This document shows, piece by piece, positions 1 through 6,702 of a DNA stretch of 17,005 nucleotides (positions are counted from its first letter, which is position 1; every line of letters begins with the position of its first letter). The stretch comes from DASRDU01 sp035560235 (lineage in GTDB: Bacteria; Acidobacteriota; Blastocatellia; RBC074). The notes beneath the pieces were generated by a model. That model did not search any database and was not told where the DNA came from. It saw only the letters and a list, made by a program, of their open reading frames with translations. The stretch lies in the NCBI GenBank assembly GCA_035560235.1, contig DATMAG010000041.1:1-17005 (forward strand), written 5' to 3'. The translations under genes and the position numbers were made by a program.

Positions 1-29
1 GGTCAAATGCGCCGACGCCTGATTGAACA

Positions 30-239
30 TTGCCGCCCTCGCATTTCTCGCACTGTGAAGGACGCATCTACTACCTGGAAATTGCGCTCCTTACTGTGTT
101 TTCAATGATCCAGCGAACCGGAAACCCGGAAACTACAGTTCTGAAATTGATGCGGGATGACAAGGCCTTCTTTATCCACTACGATGAGGTTTCCGGACAA
201 GCGATTCTGAAAGAAATCATCCGCGGGTATGAAATTTGA
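30..239 (+). CDS. Small hypothetical ORF upstream of the flavoprotein gene (uncertain)
   Basis: I do not recognise this 69-residue reading frame. It begins with a TTG at 30 and ends with a TGA at 237-239, 11 bases inside the next gene, whose ATG is at 229. Such an overlap is typical of translational coupling. A shorter form starting at the ATG at 105 is also possible: another frame that is open from the window edge stops at 106-108, giving an ATGA overlap there. The C-terminal half is rich in charged residues (residues about 40-69) and has no membrane segment. Third-position GC is lower than in the neighbouring gene, which argues against confident coding. It could be a small coupled protein, the tail of a frameshifted upstream gene, or chance. 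Confidence 0.3.
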   Translation: MPPSHFSHCEGRIYYLEIALLTVFSMIQRTGNPETTVLKLMRDDKAFFIHYDEVSGQAILKEIIRGYEI

Positions 240-1395
240 TGTGATCGTGATTGGCGCGGGCGCAGCCGGATTGTTCTGCGCGAGCATTGCCGGACGGCGG
301 GGGCGCTCGGTCCTGGTCATTGAACGCGCCGAAAAGGTCGGCAAAAAGATTCTGATCAGCGGCGGCGGGCGGTGCAACTTCACCAATCTTTATGCCGATG
401 CCGACAATTATCTGTCAGCCAGGCCGAACTTTCACAAATCAGCGCTCGCCCGCTACACCCCGGCTGATTTCATCGCGCTCGTCGAGCGTCACGGCATCGC
501 TTATCACGAAAAGAAACTCGGCCAGTTGTTCTGCGATCACAGTTCCCGCGAGATTGTGCAACTGCTGCTCGATGAATGCGCCGAAGCGCAGGTCAGCATT
601 CGCGTGAACTGTGAAGTCCGCCGCGTGCGCAAAAATGGTTCATTCATCGTCGAAACCAGTCAGGGCAGTTTTGCAGCGTCATCGCTTGTCGTTGCGACCG
701 GCGGGCTTTCGATTCCGAAGATGGGCGCGACCGATTTCGGTTATCGCCTGGCCCGGCAGTTCGGCCTGCGCATCGTAGAGCCAAAACCTGCGCTTGTGCC
801 GCTGACGCTTGCTGAGGGCGACCTGCGCAGCCTCAGCGAACTGAGCGGCATTTCAGTTGATGCCCTGGTCTCGTGTCGCGGTCAGCAGTTCCGCGAAAAC
901 ATCCTGCTCACGCATCGCGGCCTGAGCGGCCCGGCCATTCTGCAGATCTCCTCGTACTGGAACGCGGGCGACACGCTCACGATTGACCTGCTGCCCGATC
1001 AGAATGCGCGCGCGCTGCTCTTCGACCATCAGCGCGAAAACATCTCGCTTTCGACTCTGCTCAGTCAGCGCCTGCCGCAGCGTTTCGCCCGCGCCTGGAC
1101 TGCCTTGTATGCGCAGCCAAAGCCGCTCAGACAGTTCAACGCCAGAGAGCTTGAAACCGTCGCGCAGCGCCTGCACCAGTGGCAGGTGAGGCCGGACGGA
1201 ACCGAGGGTTTCGGCAAGGCTGAAGTCACGAAGGGTGGCGTGGACACCGACGAGCTTTCATCAAAGACCATGGAAGCAAGGAAAGTTCCCGGCCTCTGTC
1301 TCATTGGTGAAGTCGTTGACGTGACTGGCTGGCTCGGCGGTTATAACTTTCAGTGGGCGTGGGCGTCGGGATATGCGGCCGGGCAGTATGTGTAA
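229..1395 (+). CDS. NAD(P)/FAD-dependent oxidoreductase, HI0933/YhiN (BaiN-like) family
   Basis: A 388-residue flavoprotein of the HI0933/YhiN family, often annotated as 'aminoacetone oxidase family FAD-binding enzyme'; some relatives are BaiN-type bile-acid reductases. The Rossmann dinucleotide motif GAGAAG lies at residues 9-14. It is followed by the family signature SGGGRCNFTN at 44-53. The C-terminal block (about residues 340-385) contains LCLIGEVVDVTGWLGGYNFQ, the typical second FAD-contact segment. Length is near the usual 390-420 residues, and both ends are intact. No signal peptide or membrane segment is seen, so it should be cytoplasmic. The ATG at 229 lacks a strong Shine-Dalgarno sequence, so translation may be coupled to the small upstream frame that overlaps it. 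The family is clear, but the physiological substrate is not known for most members. Confidence 0.93.
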   Translation: MKFDVIVIGAGAAGLFCASIAGRRGRSVLVIERAEKVGKKILISGGGRCNFTNLYADADNYLSARPNFHKSALARYTPADFIALVERHGIAYHEKKLGQLFCDHSSREIVQLLLDECAEAQVSIRVNCEVRRVRKNGSFIVETSQGSFAASSLVVATGGLSIPKMGATDFGYRLARQFGLRIVEPKPALVPLTLAEGDLRSLSELSGISVDALVSCRGQQFRENILLTHRGLSGPAILQISSYWNAGDTLTIDLLPDQNARALLFDHQRENISLSTLLSQRLPQRFARAWTALYAQPKPLRQFNARELETVAQRLHQWQVRPDGTEGFGKAEVTKGGVDTDELSSKTMEARKVPGLCLIGEVVDVTGWLGGYNFQWAWASGYAAGQYV

Positions 1396-1416
1396 ACAAT
1401 GGGGCAGAGGCCTGAG

Positions 1417-1630
1417 AATATCCAACAGGCTTTCAGCCAAAGGTATCTGCACAAGCCCGACGAGTGCCTGCTTCTTTGCCGCGTGAGCGGCGTTTGACTG
1501 TAGCCCGGTCTTTCAAGGCCGGGAAGACCTGCCCGGACGCTCCCGGCCTTGAAAGACCGGGCTAAACTCAGACAGTCGCTGACGCGACAAGCTTGTGCAG
1601 ATACCTTTGGCTGAAAGCCTGTCGGACATT
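1417..1630. repeat. Long outer inverted repeat of a nested palindrome
   Basis: Arms at 1417-1456 and 1591-1630 are inverted copies of each other. They are perfect over 32 bp (1425-1456 with 1591-1622) and extend outward to 40 bp with two mismatches. The 134-base interior holds a second, unrelated perfect inverted repeat at 1501-1564. The element fills nearly the whole spacer between the flavoprotein gene and the convergent sugar-isomerase gene, whose stop codon begins at 1642. It has no trailing T tract, so it is not a plain intrinsic terminator, although it could end transcription from both sides. No terminal direct repeats were noticed. Confidence 0.9.
1501..1564. repeat. Inner 24-bp-stem palindrome nested in the larger repeat
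   Basis: Bases 1501-1524 and 1541-1564 are perfect reverse complements (24 bp), separated by a 16-base loop at 1525-1540. The arms contain the motif CCCGGTCTTTCAAGGCCGGG. Its sequence is unrelated to the outer arms, which suggests either insertion of one palindromic element into another or a single two-tier structure. Confidence 0.9.
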
Positions 1631-1641
1631 TCCGTTGCTTC

Positions 1642-2535
1642 CTACATCTCTGCCAGAATCGCTTTCAGATGCCTGATGTTGCTTTCGGTGGCGCGGTCGT
1701 ATTCAGCCGCTGTGATCAGCCCGGAGCCGTGATCCTGAATGAATTTCAGATCAGCTTCGGTGAATTCCATATCGGCTTCGCGCTTTTCGGCTGACACGGC
1801 CAGCGGAGTGCGGTCAATCGGCAGCACGAATTCAGCCGTCAGTCGCCCCTGAAAGTTGATCTCCTTCATCACGCTCAGCACGGCGCGCCAGTCATAGCTG
1901 CCCTGGCCTGCCGGTTTGCGATTGTTGTCAGCGACGTGAAAATCAAAAAGCCTGTCGCCCACCGCGCGAATTGCGCCGAGCGGATCGGCCTCTTCAATGT
2001 TGATGTGAAAGGCATCGAGCGTTACGCCGACATTCGGGCGTCCGACCTCTTCGGCCAGCCTGAGCGCCTGATCGTGACGATTGATCAGATAAGTCTCAAA
2101 CCGGTTGAGCGGTTCAATCCCGATGCGCACGTTGTATTCCAGCGCAAAATCGGCCACTTCCTGCAAGCCCTCAACGACCCAGGCCCATTCCTGCGCGGGC
2201 GAGGCGAGCGGCTTGACCTTGCCGACAGTAGAAGGCACAACGCAGAAGAACTGCCCGCCGAGCGCGTGAATCATTCTGATCGTGTCCTTCATATAAGCGA
2301 CGGTTCCGACGCGCACGTATTTGTCATCGTGAACCAGGTCGCGCCCCGGCGTCATCAGCGTCACGCTGCCCCAGCATTCGAGATTGTACTTTTCGAGCAG
2401 GCGGCGCACTTCGTCCGTATCGTAGCGCGCCGGTTCGCCGCTGATTTCAATGCCGTCGTAACCGAACCGGCTCAAACGTTCGAGCGTCGTTTCAATCGGC
2501 TCCGGGCGCATCCAGTTGTGCATGGCGAATTTCAT
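1642..2535 (-). CDS. Sugar phosphate isomerase/epimerase, D-tagatose 3-epimerase-like TIM barrel
   Basis: A 297-residue AP-endonuclease-2/xylose-isomerase-like TIM-barrel protein. The four metal ligands expected for D-tagatose/D-psicose 3-epimerases can be placed at E141 (IGIEPLNRFE), D174 (VTLDAFHINIE), H200 (FDFHVADNNR) and E235 (LTAEF), with a further conserved E147 and R206. This supports a metal-dependent ketose epimerase or isomerase acting in the cytoplasm; the substrate is unknown. I chose the ATG at 2535 because AAGGAG lies six bases upstream and the barrel's first strand (MKFAMHNW) begins there. A longer frame back to 2724 would translate the palindromic spacer as a spurious N-terminus. 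It is the last gene of the minus-strand cluster, and the nearest upstream gene is the 2-hydroxyacid dehydrogenase. Confidence 0.9.
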   Translation of the reverse strand: MKFAMHNWMRPEPIETTLERLSRFGYDGIEISGEPARYDTDEVRRLLEKYNLECWGSVTLMTPGRDLVHDDKYVRVGTVAYMKDTIRMIHALGGQFFCVVPSTVGKVKPLASPAQEWAWVVEGLQEVADFALEYNVRIGIEPLNRFETYLINRHDQALRLAEEVGRPNVGVTLDAFHINIEEADPLGAIRAVGDRLFDFHVADNNRKPAGQGSYDWRAVLSVMKEINFQGRLTAEFVLPIDRTPLAVSAEKREADMEFTEADLKFIQDHGSGLITAAEYDRATESNIRHLKAILAEM

Positions 2536-2541
2536 GACAGT

Positions 2542-2547
2542 CTCCTT
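2542..2547 (-). promoter_or_regulatory. Ribosome binding site deciding the sugar-isomerase start
   Basis: On the minus strand these bases read AAGGAG, six bases before the ATG at 2535. This is a near-ideal Shine-Dalgarno sequence and is the reason for rejecting the longer frame starting at 2724. Confidence 0.8.
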
Positions 2548-2559
2548 CGGGTTGTTCAG

Positions 2560-2787
2560 CCACAGGGTCACAGAGGTCACAGAGAAAAGAGGAAATTTCC
2601 TCCGCGAAGGCACAGGAAGCAGCACGAAGGGAAGTAAAGAAGAGGAGACAAGAAGAAAATGAGACGAGGTGAAGGGGAGAACAGGAAGCCCGATACTTCC
2701 CTGGTCACCTTGTCTCTTCTTCATCCTTCGTGTGACTGCGCGGAAGAAATCCCTTTTGACTGCTCTGTGTTCTCTGTGCCTCTGTAG
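2560..2787. repeat. Degenerate long palindrome of the CACAGAG type in the spacer
   Basis: Outer arms 2560-2584 and 2763-2787 pair at 20 of 25 positions and contain the repeated unit CACAGAG. Further inward, 2597-2606 pairs with 2739-2748 (9 of 10) and 2623-2630 with 2725-2732 (8 of 8), so the symmetry continues irregularly toward the centre. The right arm abuts the TAG stop of the dehydrogenase gene (2788-2790). The left arm ends about a dozen bases before the Shine-Dalgarno sequence of the sugar-isomerase gene. This looks like an older, decayed version of the spacer palindromes seen elsewhere in the window. Confidence 0.75.
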
Positions 2788-3729
2788 CTATGTGAGAACT
2801 TCGGGGTTGCGAACCAGCTTCGGGTTCGGCGCTTTGCCGCGCACGATGTCAATGACTTCCTGCGCGGTCGGAACGCACATCTGACGAAAAGTCACGTCAG
2901 TGACTGCCGCGACGTGCGGCGTGGCGACGACGTTCTCAAGCGACCAGAGCGGATGATGCTCGTGATTTGAAGTCAGTACATCAATCCCGGCTCCGGCCAG
3001 GCGACTTGCAGACAAAGCTTCGTACAATGCCTGATCGTCAATCACATCGCCGCGCGCCGTGTTGATGACGATGGCTGAAGGCTTCATCAGCGCGATGGTG
3101 TCACGATTGAGCAGATGCCTGGTTTCGGGCGTCAGCGCGACGCTGAGCGAGAGCACATCGCACCTGCGCAGCAGTTCGTCGCGGTCGAGCAGTTCAAAGC
3201 GATCATCGCGGCTCGTGCGGCTCCAGTAAACCACGCGCATGCCGAAAGCCTGACCGAGTTCCGCCGTGCGCCGCCCGATGTCGCCGAGGCCCAGAATGCC
3301 GAGCGTTTTGCCTCGCAGTTCGAGTCCCATCCCGTACTGATCGCGATAAGCCCAGTTGCCTGACTTCACTTCGGCATTGAGGCGGGCAGCGCGCCGCGCC
3401 ACCATCAGCATCAGCATCAGCGCGTGTTCGGCTACGGCTTCAGTCGTCGAACCGGGCGCGTAAATGACCGGGATGCCGAGTTCGGTTGCCGCCGCGACAT
3501 CAATGTTGTCAGTGCCGACGCCGCAGCGGGCGACGGCTTTCAGCTTTCTGCCTGCGCTCAGCACCTCGCGTGGCAGGCGGCCCTTGCCGCGTGTCATTGC
3601 CGCATCAGCCTCAGCGATGGCTGAACATAAATAATCTGCGTCGAGGCGTTCGGCCATTATTACTTCGCCAGCTTCGGCCAGCAGCCGGAGCGCGTCATCG
3701 TGCAGTTTTTCGAGCAGCAGAATTTTCAT
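2788..3729 (-). CDS. D-isomer-specific 2-hydroxyacid dehydrogenase (phosphoglycerate dehydrogenase-like)
   Basis: A 313-residue NAD-dependent D-2-hydroxyacid dehydrogenase that would interconvert a 2-hydroxy acid and its 2-oxo acid in the cytoplasm. The N-terminal substrate domain is followed by ARCGVGTDNID (68-77), the Rossmann motif GLGDIG at 147-152, the catalytic arginine R226 in NTARGD, and the catalytic histidine H272 in ATPHVA. The usual catalytic Glu of the DVFxxEP motif is not at its expected spacing: the segment reads DVLTSNHEHHPLW, placing N255 there with E257 two residues on. It lacks the C-terminal ACT domain of long SerA proteins. Its ATG is 15 bases after the stop of the upstream dienelactone hydrolase-like gene, so they are almost certainly cotranscribed. 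Substrate unknown; glyoxylate/hydroxypyruvate, phosphoglycerate or another hydroxy acid are possible. Confidence 0.92.
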   Translation of the reverse strand: MKILLLEKLHDDALRLLAEAGEVIMAERLDADYLCSAIAEADAAMTRGKGRLPREVLSAGRKLKAVARCGVGTDNIDVAAATELGIPVIYAPGSTTEAVAEHALMLMLMVARRAARLNAEVKSGNWAYRDQYGMGLELRGKTLGILGLGDIGRRTAELGQAFGMRVVYWSRTSRDDRFELLDRDELLRRCDVLSLSVALTPETRHLLNRDTIALMKPSAIVINTARGDVIDDQALYEALSASRLAGAGIDVLTSNHEHHPLWSLENVVATPHVAAVTDVTFRQMCVPTAQEVIDIVRGKAPNPKLVRNPEVLT

Positions 3730-3744
3730 CTCACCTGTGACTTC

Positions 3745-4488
3745 TCAAGCGCTGAAGACTTTTCGGAACAGCTCAATCATTTCACCGAATGCCAGGTCGG
3801 TTGCGTGCGGATCATAACGCGGCCCTTCATCGCGCATAAACGCGTGTTCCGCTGGATAGAGACTGACTGAATGTTTCGTTCCGGCCTGTTGCAGGGCGCG
3901 GCTGATTTTGTCGCGGCCATCTTCAGGCACATGCGGATCAAGCGTGCCGAAGATCATCAGCAGTTGCCCGCGAATCTCTCCGGCGCGTTCAAGCGATCCG
4001 GCGTTTTCATCCTGACCGAGTCTGCCGTTGTGAATGCCGGTGCCGTAAAAACAGACCGTCGCCAGCACATCAGGCTGCAGCGCGGCGCGAAACGCGAGAT
4101 GCCCGCCGATGCAGAAACCGCCTGCCCCGAGTTTTCCGTCAGCGACTCGCGGATGCTCTTTCAGGTAATCAAGCACCGCACGGCAGTCTTCATCAAAATG
4201 CGCGACCGAAGTCTTCGCGGCGTTGTCGAGTCCGCGTGTGCGGCCTGCATCATCGAATGGAATCACAGCGCCCGGCGGTTCGAGGCGATGATAGATTTCC
4301 GGCGCGGCCACGACGAATCCATAACCGGCGAGTCGCGTGCAGGCGCGCAGCATCGGCCCGGTCAGTTGAAAAATGTCCGAGTAAAAGAGAATGCCCGGAT
4401 ACTTTTCATCATTTGCCGGAGCGGCGACGAACATCTGCATCGGGCTGCCGCCGGAATTGATAACAGCATATTCAGTCCTGACCTGCAT
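3745..4488 (-). CDS. Dienelactone hydrolase family protein
   Basis: A 247-residue alpha/beta-hydrolase of the dienelactone hydrolase family, typically about 230-250 residues long. The cysteine nucleophile of the family is C126 in GFCIGG, the acid is D184 in GTLDPHVP and the base is H215 in AEHAF, giving the full Cys-Asp-His triad of carboxymethylenebutenolidases. In characterised members the enzyme opens dienelactone in chlorocatechol degradation, but many homologues act on other lactones or esters, so the substrate is open. No signal peptide is seen. It starts six bases after the stop of the VOC gene and ends 15 bases before the dehydrogenase gene, placing it in the middle of a tight minus-strand operon. 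Confidence 0.93.
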   Translation of the reverse strand: MQVRTEYAVINSGGSPMQMFVAAPANDEKYPGILFYSDIFQLTGPMLRACTRLAGYGFVVAAPEIYHRLEPPGAVIPFDDAGRTRGLDNAAKTSVAHFDEDCRAVLDYLKEHPRVADGKLGAGGFCIGGHLAFRAALQPDVLATVCFYGTGIHNGRLGQDENAGSLERAGEIRGQLLMIFGTLDPHVPEDGRDKISRALQQAGTKHSVSLYPAEHAFMRDEGPRYDPHATDLAFGEMIELFRKVFSA

Positions 4489-4494
4489 GCCTGT

Positions 4495-4953
4495 TCACCT
4501 CAGGCCGCGCGCGTCGTTGCGCCCGGAAACGAAGACATTGTTTTCCTCGAACAGTTCGTCGTTGAAAATGTCAGCGTCAACTGTGCCGTTGTCGTGATGC
4601 GTGATCTCGATCAGATTGCCGGACGGATCGCGGACGAACATCTGCATATTGCCGTTCGCGAGTTTGCGTACCTTGCCCCAGGGCTTCGTGTCAATGATGC
4701 CCATCTGCTTGAAGCGGCGAAACGCCTCATTGAAATCATCCACCTCGATGCAGAAATGAGCGCGAAAAGGCACCTGATCGGGCCATTCAGAGAGATGCAG
4801 TTGTGTGTCCTCATCAATCTGATAGAACTGCGTCGGGTAATCGAATTTGAGCGCGGGCAGTTCCTCGAGGCCCAGCACGTTGGTGTAAAAGTCGCGGCAC
4901 TTCTCCAGATTGTCCACGATCAGATTGACGTGAGTGATCTTCCTGACTTTCAT
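4495..4953 (-). CDS. VOC family protein (glyoxalase/bleomycin-resistance/extradiol dioxygenase fold)
   Basis: A 152-residue vicinal-oxygen-chelate protein with two paired beta-alpha-beta-beta-beta modules. Candidate metal ligands are H8 (ITHVNL), H53 (QLHLSEW), H66 (RAHFCIEV) and E116 (NLIEI), with the family's DPSGNLIEI block near the C-terminus (109-117). Such proteins include glyoxalases, dioxygenases and epimerases, so the exact reaction cannot be assigned. It is the first gene of the minus-strand cluster, facing a 278-base divergent spacer and followed after six bases by the dienelactone hydrolase-like gene. That neighbour favours a role in ring-cleavage or lactone metabolism, but this is inference. 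Confidence 0.9.
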   Translation of the reverse strand: MKVRKITHVNLIVDNLEKCRDFYTNVLGLEELPALKFDYPTQFYQIDEDTQLHLSEWPDQVPFRAHFCIEVDDFNEAFRRFKQMGIIDTKPWGKVRKLANGNMQMFVRDPSGNLIEITHHDNGTVDADIFNDELFEENNVFVSGRNDARGLR

Positions 4954-5231
4954 TGGTCATTGCTCCCGGTTATGAATCATCAGACTGCCAGGCTGGTGCG
5001 AGATGCCGAGAGCCTAAAGCAGAGCCTGCAGTTATGCAATGGCCGGGTGTGGCTCAGACTGCACTGAAGAATGTGAGCAGAAGGAAGACCCGCAGGAATT
5101 GTAGGAACGACCGGGCAGGATTTTCAGGCACACTCGCAGAATTGAAAGTGACATCTGGCAAAAGCTGCTGCACGATGTTACTTTGACCGCACTTCTGAGT
5201 GACAATCTCTGACAATTGCCGGAGCGAACTT
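4954..5231. other. Divergent intergenic region between the VOC operon and the LarA-like gene
   Basis: This 278-base spacer must carry promoters for both directions. I found no convincing -35/-10 pair: TTGAAA at 5142-5147 and TTGACC at 5183-5188 resemble -35 boxes, but no -10 box lies at the right spacing. It is the only large spacer here without an obvious long inverted repeat. No conserved small ORF or RNA gene was recognised. Confidence 0.5.
5221..5224 (+). promoter_or_regulatory. Ribosome binding site deciding the LarA-like start
   Basis: GGAG sits seven bases before the ATG at 5232. This favours that ATG over the in-frame GTG at 5199, which has no such signal. Confidence 0.65.
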
Positions 5232-6620
5232 ATGGAAGAGAGCATTGTTTTCGGCGCTCAGGAAATTCCTGTTCAGTTGCCGGATCACACTGCGGTGATC
5301 CCTGGCGGTTTCGAGTCCGGGCTGCCTCCGGTTGAGAGCCTTGAGCAGACGGTGCGTGAAGCGTTCGCTCATCCGCTTGAACTGCCGCCGCTCAGCGAGC
5401 TCGCCAGGCCCGGCTGGAAGGTGACCATCGCCTTTGATGATCCAACCGTCTCGTGTTTTGCGCCGGTCTGGGAAACGGCCATCAGCGTGGCGCTCGAACA
5501 GCTTGACCGCGCAGGCGTCAAACGGCACGATGTGACGCTGGTCTGCGCCAATGCACTGCACCGCAAATCAACGCGGATGGAACTGGCAAAGCTGATCGGT
5601 GAACGCCTGGTCAGCGAGTTCGGCTACCGGCTGATCTGTCACGACGCCGAGGACGCGGAGAATCTGGTTTACCTGGGCCGCACTGAATCGGGTTATGACG
5701 TTGAAGTGAATCGCCTGGTCGCGGATTCAGACCTGACGCTTTACATCAACACGACCTGCTTTCGCGGCTTCACCGGCGGCTGGAAGTCGGTCTGCGTCGG
5801 CTTGTCGAGTTTTCGTTCGATTCGCTGGCATCACAACCCTGATGATATGTCCACTTCGCTCGTGCGCAACCCGATGCACGAGATGCTCGACGAAATGGGC
5901 GCGCATCTTGAAGCCGCGACCGGCAGGCGCATTTACAAGCTCGAAACGATTCTGAGCGATCCGCACAATGTCGCCCGGATGTGGGCGGGCAGCGTCAGCG
6001 CCACCCGCGCCGCCGCGCTCGAAACGCTCAGAGCAGCGTCGCCGCCGCGTCGCCAGGCGATGACCGAAAAGGCTGACATTGTGCTGTACGGCATTCCTGA
6101 CTGGAGTCCTTACGCGGCCTTCTCTTCGATGAATCCGATTCTGACACTGATTTCAACGGGCCTCGGCTATCTGGGCGGAATGATTGAAGCTGTCGGCAAA
6201 CCCGGCTGCACGGTGATTCTGGCAACGCCGTGTCCCAATCAGTGGAACGATGTGCATTTCCCTTCATATCGTGAAATCTGGGAAAACTGGCTGTCGCAGA
6301 CCACAGATCCTTATCAGATCAAAGACCGCGCTGAAGAGGATTTCGCGCACCGGCCCGATTACATTTACAAATACCGTTACGCTTACGCCTTTCATCCGGT
6401 GCACGCGGTGATGGCGACCTATCCGCTCAAACGACTGCGCCACAGTGGTGATGTGATTGTCGCCGGAGCTGAAAGGCCCGCGCTCGTTCATCACCTCGGC
6501 TTCAGATCAACTGACACGGTCGAAACCGCCATCGAACAGGCGCAGTCAATTCATGGCCGCGACGGGGTCATCGCTTACGTCAAATATCCGCAGATGCACA
6601 GCCGCAAATTGGGACACTGA
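5232..6620 (+). CDS. LarA-family (nickel-dependent lactate racemase domain) protein
   Basis: A 462-residue homologue of the nickel-pincer-dependent racemase LarA (DUF2088 superfamily), whose members racemise or epimerise 2-hydroxy acids using a pyridinium-dithioester nickel cofactor. Aligning by motif, H110 (ANALHRKSTRMEL) matches catalytic His108, K185 (FTGGWKSVCVG) matches the cofactor-linked Lys184, and H200/H201 (SIRWHHNP) match the nickel ligand His200. The second catalytic histidine, His174, appears replaced by threonine (T175 in NTTCFRGFTGG), and the N-terminal DxTR arginine is absent (FDDPTVSCF, 68-76). It may therefore act on a different substrate or do different chemistry. No larB, larC or larE cofactor genes are in the window. 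A 25-bp-stem hairpin follows its stop directly. Confidence 0.85.
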   Translation: MEESIVFGAQEIPVQLPDHTAVIPGGFESGLPPVESLEQTVREAFAHPLELPPLSELARPGWKVTIAFDDPTVSCFAPVWETAISVALEQLDRAGVKRHDVTLVCANALHRKSTRMELAKLIGERLVSEFGYRLICHDAEDAENLVYLGRTESGYDVEVNRLVADSDLTLYINTTCFRGFTGGWKSVCVGLSSFRSIRWHHNPDDMSTSLVRNPMHEMLDEMGAHLEAATGRRIYKLETILSDPHNVARMWAGSVSATRAAALETLRAASPPRRQAMTEKADIVLYGIPDWSPYAAFSSMNPILTLISTGLGYLGGMIEAVGKPGCTVILATPCPNQWNDVHFPSYREIWENWLSQTTDPYQIKDRAEEDFAHRPDYIYKYRYAYAFHPVHAVMATYPLKRLRHSGDVIVAGAERPALVHHLGFRSTDTVETAIEQAQSIHGRDGVIAYVKYPQMHSRKLGH

Positions 6621-6689
6621 GACAGTCCGCGAGCGTGAGCGAGCGCCCGGGACTGTTGACAGGCCGCTCGCTCACGCTCGCGGACTGTC
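6621..6689. repeat. Perfect 25-bp-stem inverted repeat
   Basis: Bases 6621-6645 and 6665-6689 are perfect reverse complements with a 19-base loop that itself contains CCCGGG and CTGTTGACAG. The left arm begins on the first base after the LarA-like stop codon, and the right arm ends 13 bases before the next ATG. The stem carries the iterated unit GAGCG(T)GAGC. It has no T tract, so it is at most a strong hairpin rather than a classic terminator; it could still limit read-through or stabilise the upstream mRNA. A related half-copy lies at 9873-9916. Confidence 0.92.
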
Positions 6690-6702
6690 CCGAAGCTGAT
6701 TT

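Noticed and set aside
1396..1641. Insertion sequence or CRISPR array
   Set aside because: There is no transposase frame and no series of regularly spaced direct repeats, only nested inverted repeats.
1936..2637. A 233-residue plus-strand open frame
   Set aside because: It is antisense to the sugar isomerase/epimerase, whose metal ligands are all in place, and it runs into the palindromic spacer.
2536..2724. A 63-residue N-terminal extension of the sugar isomerase
   Set aside because: It is translated from the palindromic spacer, and a strong AAGGAG supports the ATG at 2535.
3871..5067. A 398-residue plus-strand open frame
   Set aside because: It lies antisense to the dienelactone hydrolase-like and VOC genes, both of which show complete catalytic or ligand sets on the minus strand. 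High GC content opens long shadow frames.
5199..5231. GTG start at 5199 for the LarA-like gene
   Set aside because: There is no Shine-Dalgarno sequence before it, whereas GGAG lies seven bases before the ATG at 5232.
6621..6689. Intrinsic transcription terminator
   Set aside because: The stem is strong, but no T tract follows and the next gene starts 13 bases later on the same strand; a related half-copy elsewhere points to a repeat element.
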